Of a DNA stretch of 64,000 nt, positions 23,121-36,898 are shown one piece after another. Within the stretch, counting starts at the first letter, position 1; each line of letters begins with the position of its first letter. The DNA lies in the NCBI GenBank assembly GCA_030762175.1, contig CM060840.1, positions 38,986,501 to 39,050,500 on the forward strand, given 5' to 3'. Both the position numbers and the translations under genes were made by a program. The notes beneath the pieces were generated by a model. That model did no database searches. It saw only the letters and a program-made list of their open reading frames with translations, and had not been told where the DNA came from. This DNA is from Metallyticus violacea (lineage: Eukaryota > Arthropoda > Insecta > Mantodea > Metallyticidae).

Positions 23121-24837
23121 ATAATAAATTAAATGTATTTCTTGATCTCTTCCTTTCCCAAGTTTCTAGATTTTTCTTCCACTTACAGCTGCAAGCAGCA
23201 ACTTGAATCAAAATTGCTTCTTCGTCCTAATAAAAATATTTATTAATTTGGTTTCTTTGTTAAATATGCCATAAAAGTTCTTAACTTTATCTCCTTACCA
23301 TGGTTTATAGCCTAAGATTAGTGACCTCAAAACAATGATATTAAGTTTTCTATCGCCGGGTTCATTGTTTCACGATCCCCTTCTACATTGAGCTACAGTG
23401 TTCCATTAGTCTGGACACACAAGAGAAGAATACGATGCAGTCACAGGATCTGTTCAAAGGTTTGTGTTGCATAAAAAGATGAAGATGCAATTTCCATTTT
23501 AAATGGAACCAACACTCATGCATGGGCCCAGTCTCCTGAAACTTTGACAGCAATATTTATATGAGTGCTCATACTTATAGGACACTCTGTACAATCGTTT
23601 GATTTCATGTTCTTTTAGTCCTTATAAATGTCCATAATGTGTTTCGATGTGGGCAATTAAAATCACATCGTTGTAATTGTCAGTCTAGTGTTGCTGCCAG
23701 ATCAATCAATTAATTGGAAGGATTGGTGGCCAATGTACTATCGATTCAGTTGCATCAGAGGACAGTATGCTATTCGTTTCTTTAACTACTGTTGAAAGTA
23801 CCTGCATGTTGTATCAATTTTGAATGAAGTGAATCTGTTAAATGAAAGGTTAAATTATTTCATATCAAATTCAATTTTGATCCCTGATGGCAATCAAGCA
23901 ATTTGAAAAGTTATCCCTCAAATATGTAAATATTTACGCAATTCTGACTTTGCTCAGGTAGACATTCACCCTAATTACACTGCAATCAATATATAAACAC
24001 CGAGTTTCACATTTAGAAATAACAACTACAGCAATTAAAACCTATATTTTTGCAATTACACTTATTCTAATATAACCAAATTTCTGAGCAATGTTTTGAT
24101 AATCAAACTATGCCATTTTTGCATTCGATGCACGTATATTGCTAATAGGAAGTATTAAAAGCTGGTTCATTATGAAAGTCTATTAACGCTCTATAATTCA
24201 TTCTTTATTTGTATTTTCATATCCAGCAAAGAAAGTTTTTCCTGCCTAATTTTATTTTTGGTCTTTCAATTAAAGTATACAATTATGAGATTTCTATTCT
24301 TCTAAAGTTTTGTCAATATTTTTTCGAAGTAATCAGCTAATAAAAGTTCTAAAAGAGTGTTTAAATTTAAAAAGCATCATTTGAAATTCATTTTTAATTG
24401 CTTGTAAGTTAGATAAACCAATAAATAAATAAAAACAAAAAACTAAAATGTTATTACATGTTAATTTCATGCATATATATACACACTTTAATATTATGCT
24501 TTCTAATTTTATCTGCTTATTATAAAATATATAAAATCATTTTTGTACATTTTTTAACTTATAATTTTTATAACTGTGAATTCATAAGTTTGATTTAAGG
24601 GCTTGTTTCAAGTTACAGGGCTTTTTTCCCGCACTTTCTATGGCATTTATGATATTTTATATATTTATATCAACAATTGCATTCTAAACTATTAAAATGG
24701 TATGTTCATTTACAAGTTTATTAATTTATACTGCATTATGAAAAATGGTAATTTTGTAGCGCCATTTGTAACATGCCATCTTTATGTTTTGGATTACATT
24801 TTCCTGCCTATATTATTAGTGGGATAATATTTGTGCA
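23121..24837. other. Unassigned AT-rich stretch
   Basis: No coding, SINE or transposase signal that I can support. Confidence 0.4.
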
Positions 24838-25405
24838 AATTTATTTATTTATTTTAATTTTTGAACATTACAGGTTTCCCAATTACAGGGTTCACTTAAC
24901 CACAATAATATCCTTACAATTACAAAATAAGGAAAAATAAAACAAAATAAAAATAGAATACAATAAATCAAAGATGATAAAAAAGTTACAAAACAAATTA
25001 TACAAAAAAAAATAGTAATTTTGGTAGATAAGTTAATCAATGTGTAATTTGTAATAAATGATCGCGGGATAAAGCGAAATTGTTAAGATTCGTGTTGAAT
25101 ATGTCAGTAGTTAAGTGATATAATTTATTGTATAAGTATTGCATTCTAAGCACAGGGGAATATTTGTATGCATCAGTGCTAATCCTTGGAATAAAGAAGA
25201 TGTTACGAAATCGATTAGGCGTGATTTTGGAAGCATAAAAGTATGTAGCTTGTCTTAGGTTTCAATCATCTACCTAATTGTGTAATAGTTCGTAGAGGAA
25301 AAGTAACAAGTGACGATTCCTTCTGTGTGGTAAACTTTTAAACTGAAATAAATGAATTAATATGTCATAAGAAAATAAATTTGAGAAAAAGCATCAGTTT
25401 ATGTA
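24838..25405 (-). mobile_element. 5'-truncated non-LTR retrotransposon (LINE) 3' end
   Basis: On the minus strand one frame, with two internal stops, reads in order FSYDILIHLFQFKSLPHRR, LLLFLYELLHN, RFRNIFFIPRISTDAYKYSP and VLRMQYLYNKL, ending at a stop at 25037. This is the ORF2 C-terminal pattern of Jockey/CR1-like elements ('YxxRLxxLxLxSLExRR...LxFLYKLLN...FxxPxxRTxxxxxSPxxRMxxLYN'). After the stop, about 200 bases of untranslated sequence contain a CCTGTAAT word repeated at a short interval, and the element ends in an (AAAT)n tail at 24838-24855. A short tandem tail instead of poly(A) is usual for this LINE group. The 5' end is missing. Confidence 0.78.
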
Positions 25406-28400
25406 AATACCGGTTTATATATATATATATTGGTTACTGGTCGCTTCAGTGCTGTTGGCTACTCTTCAAAGGCAACAATTCTCAGAGGATTCTGCTTTTT
25501 TGTCGATTGGAACTTAATAGGATCGGGAAAGGGGCTCGATAGTGTAAATAAGCACGCGATGCGACCGAATATGTATTTGTGCATTTAATTATGTGCAAAT
25601 TCTTTGCGTCCTCTGGTGTTTTTGCGTATGATAGACTTGGCTACGTTAAATATAAATTTAGTTGCCGCGTGTGAAACTTACAGATGAGTACTGCGAAATG
25701 CTTAATTGAGTCGAACTGCATGTAGATCTTATAACTGTGTACTGAGGAACTGCCGGTGAACTGCAACTATCTAGCCGCGTGTAAAACTTAAAACTGCCTG
25801 TCTCGCCCCTCGTAGAACTTGTAAACTGAATGCTGAGTGATGGGCAAATGCGAATTTATTCGAAGTGAGTTAAAAGAGATGACTGAAATGGATCTAATGA
25901 ATGCCCCTGCGGGGCGACTGCCTCCTTTGTTATTAAATTCAAATCAAACAGCGTTGGCTAGGAGACGCCAAAAGGCACGCGCAATCGTCATGCCTTTTAT
26001 TAACATTTTGAAACATACATCTATCATTAGTTGGTTTAAAGGTTAGCTGCCGTATGTACCATTCGTTGTTATTCGAAAGTTTAAAAACATGCGTCAGCAT
26101 TGGCTAGATTTGAAAGGCAAACGGTACAATGATCAGATACTTTAATGAGGTTAAAAGTCCTTTGAGTTATTTACCCTCGAAAGGAAGCACTACACCCTCA
26201 GATTCATTCTTCTTATTGTAAAGATTTTACATTGCCCTTTTGGCCTTCCAGCTGCCTTATGCAATTAACACCAGAGACTTTCTGTTTTGTCAACATAACA
26301 CAATTCAGACGTTACAGTTGCATCGTATTACACATTTATACATACATGATGTCGACATTACTTATTACAATACATAAAACATTATGATTGAGCTTACGTA
26401 AGTATACATTGCAACTATATTTCAGTGGAGGTGGATAGGAGGAACTGTTTCATACTAAGGTTAAGTTTTACATTTGTCATTGTCAAAGCACTTTAGTAAT
26501 AATTATTATGTATATAATACATTGCTTAAATGTTTTAAAAATAATCAAATAAATTAGATGCTCAAAAATATGCTTAATATGCACGGAAAAAATACGGTAG
26601 CTTCTAGTAACTTTCTCACAAGCGAATTTTTCCCTCTGAATTCTCTTGCAATGTTTTTTTTTTTTTCTTTTTTAATATAACGAATGTTCCACCTCTATGG
26701 CTCACACAGTGTGTCGTGTTTCGAAATTACAGAAAAGTTACGATAGAATAGTGTTCGAGCGCGAAGTGATGAAAAATTTTAGGTTAATATATTATAACAA
26801 CAGCATAATACAATATTCCAGATTATACCTCCTTCCTGGCCAATGTTTCAAGCCATCTATTTTATTTGTTTTATACTCTCAAGTCTCTGTTATAAGTTGA
26901 AATGTTCTTCCTTCTAATACATCTTTAGTTCTTCATTCTAATACATGTTTATTGCACTCATTGATTTTAATATTTTAACCCTTCTAGCCTAGGCATTGAT
27001 CCACTTCTGCTATTATTTTATACAGTAAAAAGTAATAATTACTACATACAAAAAGCGGGACCTTACCTCATCCAATTTATACAGATGCGAATGTCAGAAC
27101 TCATAAAGAACTGCTATAAAAGTAGAAAATGTTATTGGAATTGATATTTTGTTTCGTGCATTTAATATTGGAAGCATGCCATTTACGATATCAATGTCTC
27201 TCCAATTATGCTCAAGCTATTTGTACAGAATTGTAAATGTAAGGAATTTTCACAACCAAAAGTATTTAATATACGAAAGGAGAATATTTCAGAACACCAA
27301 TTAGATAACAATTTCAGCTACATAAAGATAAATTATAACAGATTTACTTCAAAATAGCATGAACATTTAACAATGTCAAAATAGTATGTTCTATCTCTAA
27401 TAGCACCAGTTCCATGGGATAGTTGTTTATATGGTTTTTGATCTTTAAATATTACAATACATGTATATATTATGTTATACTTATTCCGTTATTTTTGTAA
27501 CAAATTTCACTCTACTTCCTCCTTTTCATTTAATTTTTTTTCCGAAGTAATGTTAAATTTTTTAAATTATTATTCCTGTTATGGTTTATATTACAGATTT
27601 TAGTTTTGCTATCATTCATATTGAATATTACTACTGGTCAAGTAAAAACGCTGGTGAGCGATTTTTTTTTAGAAAATTAATTTATACATTTCAGACACAT
27701 TTGCAGACATAACACGTTATTTTTTCGCTTCGTAAACTTATTTTCTGCATCAACATTGCAAACTATCTTCAAATTATTTCGTTCTACAAATACCTACATA
27801 GTACAATAACAGCGATCGGAGAATAATTGGTAGAGGTAATCACACCCTTGATGACTGCCGATATTTTGACTCCTATAACTTCAAAGGAACAAATAAATTT
27901 TCATTTTCCTGTAAATATAATAACAAAAAATATAGTTTATTTTAACACTGTGGCTAGAAACTATGTTAATTAACTAATACTTTGCTCTTATTAGTCATGG
28001 ATTCTAAAAACATTTACAAAATTAGGAATGTTTTCCATAAATTTTATTTTGTGTATTTTTAAATATTTGGTATAATATTGCATATTTTGCGCAAAATACA
28101 ATATTTGACATATTTTATTCTGGCGGCATTGCGCATTTTTGTTACATTCAATGATAAATTATTGGAATTTGTTGATGACTCCTTTCAAAAATTTTCCTTT
28201 CTTATTCTCAAAACGCATCAGAATTTGTGACCATGGCACCAGTCTCATTCGTCTTCATTATCATCCAAGCAGAAAGCGTGGATCTGCATTGACAGTGGTT
28301 GCAAAACAGATAATGAAACGGTGTTTTGTCAAAGTTGTGGCGTATGCGATAATCGAAATTTTACTCTTGATTTCATATTACATAAAATCCGCGCTCTAGC

Positions 28401-28679
28401 TATTATTACAGCATAAACGTTTTTGCAATAAGAAAGCAAAGGTTTTCTTTTTATTTGTAAGTTTTTTTTCTTTTATATCTCAATACCCAGTAACACTATA
28501 AGTCAAATTTATCATTTTAAATCAAATTTCAAGACTATAGAAATAAGACTGTGTTGGGACCATTTCAGCTATCATAAATGCCGCATAGCATAATTGGTTT
28601 CTTTAATTTTTAGCCATTTAAATGCAGGAGCCCTTTCATATCGATTATCAATTTTTTAATTTTTTTCTACCAACCTCCT
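25406..28679. other. Unassigned stretch
   Basis: At 25440-25830 GC is higher and a motif recurs: GCCGCGTGTGAAACTTA at about 25664 and GCCGCGTGTAAAACTTA at about 25774. A plus-strand frame at 25837-26046 follows, with a basic segment ARRRQKARAIV; it could be a retroelement fragment but I cannot place it. The frame at 28139-28399 is unrecognised. A small imperfect palindrome centred on TTTTGCGCAAAA lies near 28088. Confidence 0.35.
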
Positions 28680-29680
28680 GAAACTGGTATGAGGAGCATT
28701 CAAAATGTAAGGTGCTCTAACTGGCAGTACTGTGCAAAACGAAGGGCGCTTGAAACGTACTCCAAGACTGGAGTAAGAGAAACAGTATGATTTTGTGGGC
28801 AAAATGTCTCGATTGCACTGAGATTCTCGCTAACTTTCGGCCGTGTTTGAGCCAAATGCAATGTCGCGTTCAGCAGTTTGGACAAGGCTGTACAGACATG
28901 ATCATTACTGATTGGCAAGAACGGGGATAACCATGTCAAGCATAGAAGACGTTGTACTGCAAGTTAATGCAATGGTTTTCAAAAATCATAAATCATAAAG
29001 TGGAAAGTGTCCAGGAGTTGGATATCTCGACAGTACGAGATAATGTGTAACATATTTCTATTGCCAGGGAATTGAAAATTCAGTGAAACGTTCAGAGAGC
29101 GTTTACAGACTGTAATACCTTGATCAGTAAACGTTTCTTGCCCCGGAACAATCAGTGCTTAAAGTAATATAAACTGGATGGTATAGCCCCGGGCTAGCAG
29201 CAACACTGACTTCAGCTGTTTGAAGTGCTTTAGCATAATGTTTTGCAGACAAGACACCCGGAAATGCGACCATAAGGTGGAACTCTTTTTCAAACGCCCA
29301 AAACACTCTTTGTTGAACTGCTGCCTGTAAATATAACCCATTATTACGAAAATATGTGCTAAGATTTACGAAAATGTAACATTTGTTTTAAAAATGTCAG
29401 TGCACTTATAGACCTTTTGCTTCCCTCAACCCGCATTTAGGAGATGCAATAATGGTAATATTTTGCAAAGTGGTCTTCTAGTAGAGAGATAATGGCATGG
29501 AGTGCCCAATTTCACACCGCATGTGCGCGCAGAACCTGGCGTTACAAAGGTCTTGTTTTTTGTTCGTATTGCCTGATATTAGCACTTTGGAAGCCCCTTG
29601 GCTATAGATGATCGTGTAACGGAAGAACATGCGGACGTAATAGTTGCCTAACGGAAAACTACAGGTCATGGGGCGTCCCC
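28680..29680. other. GC-elevated block of unknown nature
   Basis: Base composition rises clearly, and both strands hold short frames (minus 28700-28939, 29124-29306, 29478-29669) interrupted by stops. It looks like a decayed mobile element, but I could not match any transposase, reverse transcriptase or SINE pattern with confidence. Confidence 0.3.
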
Positions 29681-29689
29681 GGTTCAGAA

Positions 29690-29944
29690 TTTTACTGCTA
29701 AGATATTTTTTTTTAATGATCAGCCATCGTGGCCATAAGATCTATTGTGCCAGAAGAAATAATTCGGCCGAATGAGTTCAGGGGATCTTGTAGCCTAAGT
29801 TTCCCAGGAATTCATCTAAAAACTAAGGGAAAATCCTTGAACAAGCCTCAGTCAAGAAACTAACCCAACCGGAAATCGAACTGGAGACCGGTGCATGGGA
29901 AGTGCCAAGGCTATCTATTTTATCTGCCGGTGATTTTATTGCTA
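29690..29944 (-). mobile_element. SINE-D copy with 11-bp target duplication
   Basis: The body is 29701-29933 on the minus strand, with the tRNA-like head at the right (GATAGCCTTGGCAC and B box CCAGTTCGATTTCC) and an A-rich tail at the left. TTTTACTGCTA (29690-29700) and TTTTATTGCTA (29934-29944) flank it, an 11-bp duplication with one mismatch. It differs from SINE-A and SINE-B throughout the body apart from a GACTGAGG word. Confidence 0.78.
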
Positions 29945-32900
29945 TGACAAACAATATATTAAACATGAGTTACTTATTTAAACAGTGGAAAAATAAGAAA
30001 GTTCATTAATCGCAGAGTACTGGGTAAAATAATTTTTACGTTTTAGCTTGTGTAGAATCCAATAGCAAATTTAATTTTTCATGGTTTAAAAAATTTTTTT
30101 ATTTGTCATAAACGCGTTTTAAGTAATCTTGTACGGTTTTAATTTTTTAAAGGTTTTATTTTGCATTCTGTAAAAAATTCTCCCACATTTATGAAATATT
30201 TTTCAGTTTCAGCTCATGAATTGTGTCCTTGCTATATAATTGCTGCCTTTGTTATTACCAACAAACGAGAAGCAACTGCCCATTCATCTTTTTGTGTTCT
30301 TTCGTTTTGCCGATGAACTTCGGAGAGGTTTTGAGCTTCAATGCCTCTTACATTTCTCATATAGGACCAAATCATAGGTATTTGTATTTTAATTTGATTG
30401 TTCTAAAACCTGCATGTTTATTATTTAAAAATAATCAGAAATATTTTAATTTCATTTCTTAAAGTTGTTGGAAAAGTTCATCTCCGCTTAGTAAGAAATG
30501 TTAACAAATAAACTGATATATATTCTGGTAGGACTGGTCTAACACAAACTCACAAGTAGTTTTATAACAATACTGTAGTATATTCTGGTAAAATAGTGAT
30601 ACACAATGTAGACGTTTATTACGCATCCTACTTCCTGCGTTATTTTGTTAACACGGCCAGCCTTCTTTAAAATGTCGAAAGAAAATTTATACATTTATTG
30701 GAGAATGTTATAGAATTACGTGATCATGATATACATATTTTGTTATAGTGCCTTTTAATAATGCCCAAATAATATCGACTGCATTTTTCGAGGAAGTGAT
30801 GTTCTTGTATAAAATAAATGCACTTCTAAATGAGATCACGTGATGTAAGAATGACATTGGAGGTTTAAAGCTCCTTTCTTGGGAAATTGCTGCGAATTAT
30901 TCCAAACTAAACTGCAACATGAATTTAATTTCGAATTAATAAAATACTTTGACTCAAGTTTTGGCCTACTGAATTCACTGATAAGTTCCCATAACAGTCA
31001 ATCCCTTAAGTGCTTAAAGTAAACTTTTTTAAATTAACTGTTAGCGTTTAATAATTGTGAATAATTTCGTTGGCAAGTTTTATTTAACTTTTTGTCCAAT
31101 ATATAAAAACTGAAACGAAGAAAAGTGTCATAATGTTTTTCCCTTTTCTAATTCCTATTAGTATCTTAAGTTCAGAATGTTCAGTTGTTTCCCGCCATCT
31201 ATTTATTTTAAGTAACTTCTGTCTTTAATTTCTGTTGTTAAATAATGCAGTATTTATTTTGAAGTTGAATTAAAAGGATAAGCAATGTGAACCTACTCAA
31301 TCATAATCGATCTTATCGAGAGCGTCGGTAGAAGAAAACAGTAGGTACATAGCTAATGATATCTAATAAACAGGAAAGGTTATTAATGATATAAACATAT
31401 TAAAATGTAGGCCCATCATATGCTACAACAGCCAATTTTACTATTTACTGCAAGATTAAAGCTTCTATGGGCTTTTTATTTTTTATATAATACATGTTCT
31501 TGATTGCAAGCAAATTTCATTATCTTATCTTTTTATGTACCTATTTTCTTTTCAGGGTATATTTGACTGTGTTCATTTTCTGATGTATCGTCTTGACTGA
31601 ATTACTTATTGGGAATTCCCCCTACTTTTTATAGTAAGTAACTATTTTTTATGGAAAAGGCAACGAGAAAGCAACATCTTTCTCTTTCATTGTGTAGAGT
31701 GGCTGCTCCCCAACAGAGTTTTCCCACAAGCTATGTAAAGGAATACACACAGACAGAAAAGAGGGGTCCACATTGCCGGCAGTAGACTTCCAGGAATGTG
31801 TATTGCATATTAAATTCTTTCTTTACATCCTGCGATCCCTATTTCTCCGGGTTCTACGCCTCCCCTTTTTCTTTTTCTCCTATGTCCGTGCACTTCTTTT
31901 CATCCAACTGTCCCTCGCATACCCATCACTCATGACGCATTCCATCACGGGTATCCCTCGCAGTCTGATCACGGACGCGTTATTTTCCTGTGCTAAATAT
32001 TTTGTTTTCTACGTTTCGGTCTAGTTTCTTTACGATATTTATTATACAATTTATATATCTGTCCTACATTTTGAGAGTTTAAGAGAGTAGGAAAGATTAA
32101 ACACAATTATGTTTTGAATCATTCATGCTAATGTTTGAGAGGCTGAGAGATAAAGCAGTCCAAGTAACTTTTTAATGCTTTGAGGTAAACTGATGAGAAC
32201 GTTTATAGAGGCTGAGAAAATTAGACTTCTCCTTGTGCAGACATTGATATTTTTAACATAGTGCTTACTAAAAATGCCTACATTAGATATAATTACAGTT
32301 AGAAATGTTAACATAAACATTACAGAAGGATTTGAAGTCCCATGATTTACTTTGCAATTAACTTGGTAAATAGAAAATGTGCTAAGTTTCATACTAATTT
32401 AAATTTACTAAAATTACTAATATAAATTTGAAATTTTGAAATTTATTAATTCGTCAAAACAATGATATTTATCATTATGTGAATAAACATTACTATATAT
32501 GAGTCAGCTTATTGCCATATGTAATAACACCATTATATTTTTTAATGAAGAATATAAGTATATTAACAGTTGGGTCTGAGTTTTTAAGATACAAAATAAC
32601 CATCCATATGAATATATTTTTATATAACTTGAATAGTATTTTTCCTTAGGTACTTATTGGTAGGTACCTTAATATTAAATATTTAATCTTAAAATAAAAC
32701 ACTTTAGAAGCATACTAAATAGTCAAATGTAATTTTAAGAAATATGAATACAATAATAAAAAGTATTGCCTAATTTGAACGTAACTAATGTTCTGTTAAT
32801 AAGCAGTTGAAGAAAAGGAAGTAAAAGAATTCGAAATTTGCCCATATAATTTTCATATTTATATATCAGGTTGTTGGAGACAATATCTAGAAAACTTAGA

Positions 32901-33532
32901 AAAAGTGGACGATTGTGGTTTTTCAGGCATATAATAACCAAACACAGACGAGGCGAGTACATCTCCCTAATAATTAAATTAAATTAAATTAAATTAATTA
33001 ATCAATTAATTAATAAAATAACTAATTTAAATATATACAAATAATCCAATGAAAGTAGGTCAGGTATTTACCTATTTTATTTAGTATAAATAAGGTTCTC
33101 TTTCAATAATTTGTTCTCTGGGTTAGTATTGAGCCTATTAAGCAAACAAATACTTTATTTAATATCATTTGTTGTATTTTTAAAATACATAGTACGAGTA
33201 ATAAATAAATAACTCTAAAGCAGGATAAATAGGTAGTATATGATCAATAAATCACAAATCTCTGGGGCATCGTCTGATACTTAAAAGACTTTATTGACTT
33301 AAAAAAAAAAGGATAGAAAAGAAAAACGTTTTGTATTATCCGATTTATTTATTGGCATTTAACATGAACTCATTTTTTGAGGACACTTTACCGAGCAAGG
33401 TAGAGTTACAAAATTAACACAAATCTGCATTAGTAATCCAATCAAGGCTTTACAGCCAAAGAATTCGGCTGAATGTCAATAGTCAAAAGTCAAAAGCTTA
33501 GAAACAAAATGCGCAACATTGCACATTGATAA

Positions 33533-33534
<2 letters not shown>
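29945..33534. other. Unassigned AT-rich stretch
   Basis: Frames at 30223-30462 and 31773-32024 (plus) and 32123-32392 and 32735-32962 (minus) are rich in Phe, Ile, Leu and Tyr, as chance frames in such sequence are. A tandem AAATT/AATTA repeat lies at about 32971-33015. No gene or element is supported. Confidence 0.35.

Positions 33535-33586
<52 letters not shown>
33535..33586. repeat. (AT)n microsatellite
   Basis: About 26 AT units followed by an impure TA tail. Unlike the TA runs at the window ends, no palindrome of the AATTAACA family adjoins it. Confidence 0.95.
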
Positions 33587-33596
<10 letters not shown>

Positions 33597-36500
33597 TCAT
33601 GTTTTAAAATACTTACAATGTAAAATTAAACAATAGCATTGCATATGTTGGAAATAATAATTACCTTAAAATATTGAAACTTAATAGCAAGGAACCACAC
33701 TGATTAAAATCTAATATTCCAAGTTGGGAATTTTAATCGATTTGTTCAATCACCTCGATGCACTTGTATATAAGATACTTTTACTTCAGCCAACTTACAA
33801 CGTAGTAGTAGTTTTAAAATTAGACGAACCCTACTTGCATAATTCACAAATGTTTTCAATTCACGAACCCCCTTCATAAAAATGCGAACTGAGCGCACTG
33901 CTTATTAATATAAAAATGTTTAACAACCTTAAATTAGCCTAAAGTTGCTATGGTTAAAGTAAATAGACCTAGCTTAGAATTCCCTGCCGTAAAGGATGCA
34001 AGACTTAAAATATTGGAGCTACGTAATATCAGATAGGAATACATTTATTTTATATTTAAAACATTAAACCTGAAATTAAATATGTAAGTTAATAATGAAA
34101 TAACGTATTGTTCAATTTGTAAAGTCACATTTTTATATTTCACATATTTTAACTTAAATTATATACTGAGAATTACTTTTTTGATAGTATGGTGGCGCTT
34201 GTCTTTGAACCTGCCCGTCTATTCTTCCCTTCCGTCGCCTGGCATCCATAATCAAATTCTTCTCCTTATAACAGACTATACTCCCTGTCACTAAGTATTC
34301 AAGCATATGCCACATTTCAAAGAACTGAAAAAAGGGTCTAATTCAGTTCTATATTCTAAGGATAAATTGTAATAATAATAATAATAATAATAATAACGAT
34401 AATAATAATATAATTAAAAAATCAAATTCCGTCATTAGAGCAAAATGTTAACGAAATCTTGCAAGATTTCGGCCTTACTTCAACAATGTAAACTTGCTGA
34501 TGGCCGCATTGAAAAACATATTTTAAAACTAACTAATTTGGAATAATGATTGGCGGATATATAAGATTAGAGTAATAGCTATTTGATTATTTTTCTAATA
34601 CGAGAAAACTGAAGATAACAAAACCTACGCAACCTGGAATTAAAACCTGGCATATTATATATTGCACAAGTTGTAAAATTGTGAGTGGAAATATGAAATA
34701 AATATACAATGCTTTTACTAAAATGTAATTTAGTTTCCAATAAAACGTTCACCTTTATCGTAAAAACATAATTCAATCGACCGTTCTTATCAGATAATGG
34801 ACTTTTCTTTTCGTCACACTTTTTTCAATATCAAGTTCTTGATTAGTATTATTAAAACATGAGAAATAGGAAATTCCATGATCAACCTTGAGTGCAGATG
34901 CCTATTCATACAGATTAGTAGTGATAGCCTAGCCTTGTACATTATTTTCATAACATTTCGCATTTCAGGATGGTATCAGCCAATTTGCCTTATACTGTGG
35001 AACCCGAATGATATTAAATTTGTTTTTAACAACATGTTGAGGTGTGCCCTTTTCTGATTACTACTATTAGCAGCACTTAGAAAATCTAAATTTGGACGTA
35101 GATTTTTTTTAATTGTGTCTTTACTACTGATGCACCACGGGCGGTTGGATGTAGATGCTACAAAGAACAGTTTAATTATTCTTGGGATGTTCTTGCGCTA
35201 TATTTAGAACACAAACATCGCTTTCTATTCACGTGCACTTAATAACTTTGAAACTTAACTTTGAAAGAGCATTTTACATTCTATTACAGTTGTAAGCACG
35301 TTTTCTTGTTTTTATCGACATTATGTGATTAGACTTAATGCTACAAGAGGTTAAAACTGCAAAATATCTCAACTACAGTTTTGTTTACCTGCCAAAGTAA
35401 TTGCCCACAGTCATAAGGCAATGTCTATTAAGGTGATGGCTCGACGATTACGCAGGAAGATTTCTTGGTGCGATAATGCCATGTTTCCTGTACAACATTG
35501 TGTAATGAACGGTGACTTCTGCATCACCTTATCTTTAAATAGTGAAGGTTTGGAGGTTACCATTGACCCTGAGAGAGGTCACAGCAAGTCTTCTTGACAT
35601 CAATCCATCATATATGCACTCCACGATTACCTTGTTTGGTGTCCCTATTGCTATCATGAGAAAACCTGGCGTTTCCTTCCTGCACCTGGCATTCCAGTGA
35701 CGTCAGCATGTCTGCTACATGTTGCGTTTTGATACGCTTGTGTTGCCTTCAGGGAGTCTGCATAGCATTCAAATAAGCATTTCAATACAACAGTTCATAT
35801 TCATCATAAAATACACCAACACATAATGGAACAATAAATAGCAAACTACATGTATATTTAACTTTGATGTTTATCCCAAAAGCTCACTCATTCTCCTTGA
35901 AATATTTAGCAACGTAATATTGTAATGTAATGTGAATGTCATATTATAAAGATAATATTTCTAAATTTGAATGTGAGGCATTATTTCCACCATAATTCTA
36001 AATCTTTACTTTACTCCCAGGAAACAATATGCTGTATAAAGTGTGGTACTACGGCTGACGGCTGTACACCCTGCTTCCTAAAACTTGTATGCAATCTTAC
36101 ATAATAGAAGATTCTTGCTCGGATAAATAGAAATTTTAACGAGAAAACACATTTGACTGACACGATTAAGTAACAATTCTGATTTCATCGCTAATGCTTT
36201 TTTTTTTTTTTTTCTGCATCCCGAAATCTCCATTTTATGTGCTAATTTCGAAAGTACTTTTGTTGGTGAACGTCTTTAAGTTTCATGCCAATTTCGTCTG
36301 TTAAAAATGCATGCTTTTGCAAGTGTGTTTTTTTTTAATTTAAGTACTGGACCTAAAACAAAAATTATGTACAATATCATAAATTGCAGCTCTGAAACGA
36401 GGCAAATAATTAGCAATTTCTGAATAAATTCTGCAAACATACACACATTCAAAATAAAGTTTATACACGAATATACTTTGCCCTAGAATCAACGGTTTGA

Positions 36501-36898
36501 CCATCATAACGAATGAAAATTCTAAAAGCCAGTTTCAAAGTAGGGCGAAAAGACAAGCGCAGTTAAATACAGCAGTTGTGATACGCCTAGCGCCCTAGAC
36601 TTATGAACATAAATAGACAAGTATTATAACTAAAACTCTTTACTTGAAATAACTAGAAAAAATGTGAAAATATCTGGAAGCAATAATAGTTCAAAATAAA
36701 TAATTTATATAAAAGTAATTAATATCTTGTGGATGATCATGATATTTAGGTGTTTTTGGAAGAGTTACTTAAAAACTGCTCTCCTTAACAGAAATGACCG
36801 ATTTCCATTTTATAAACAAATTCGTTCTCATTGCAAAAGTTTTATAGTTTAATATATAACGATTTTAATTTAAATTTTATTATTTCCCCTTGATCAGC
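33587..36898. other. Mostly unassigned stretch
   Basis: Holds a broken (AAT)n run at 34370-34411, a SINE-B tail scrap at 35112-35150 and a more GC-rich region at about 35390-35760 of unknown nature with stops in all frames. T-rich runs lie near 36199-36213. Confidence 0.35.
35112..35150 (-). mobile_element. SINE-B 3'-end fragment
   Basis: TTTACTACTGATGCACCACG followed by GGCGGT is the SINE-B tail-proximal sequence seen at 5.8, 12.5 and 62.5 kb. No head is present. The fragment is short, hence modest confidence. Confidence 0.5.

Noticed and set aside
28070..28102. Small palindrome around TTTTGCGCAAAA
   Set aside because: Imperfect and short; no second copy or functional context.
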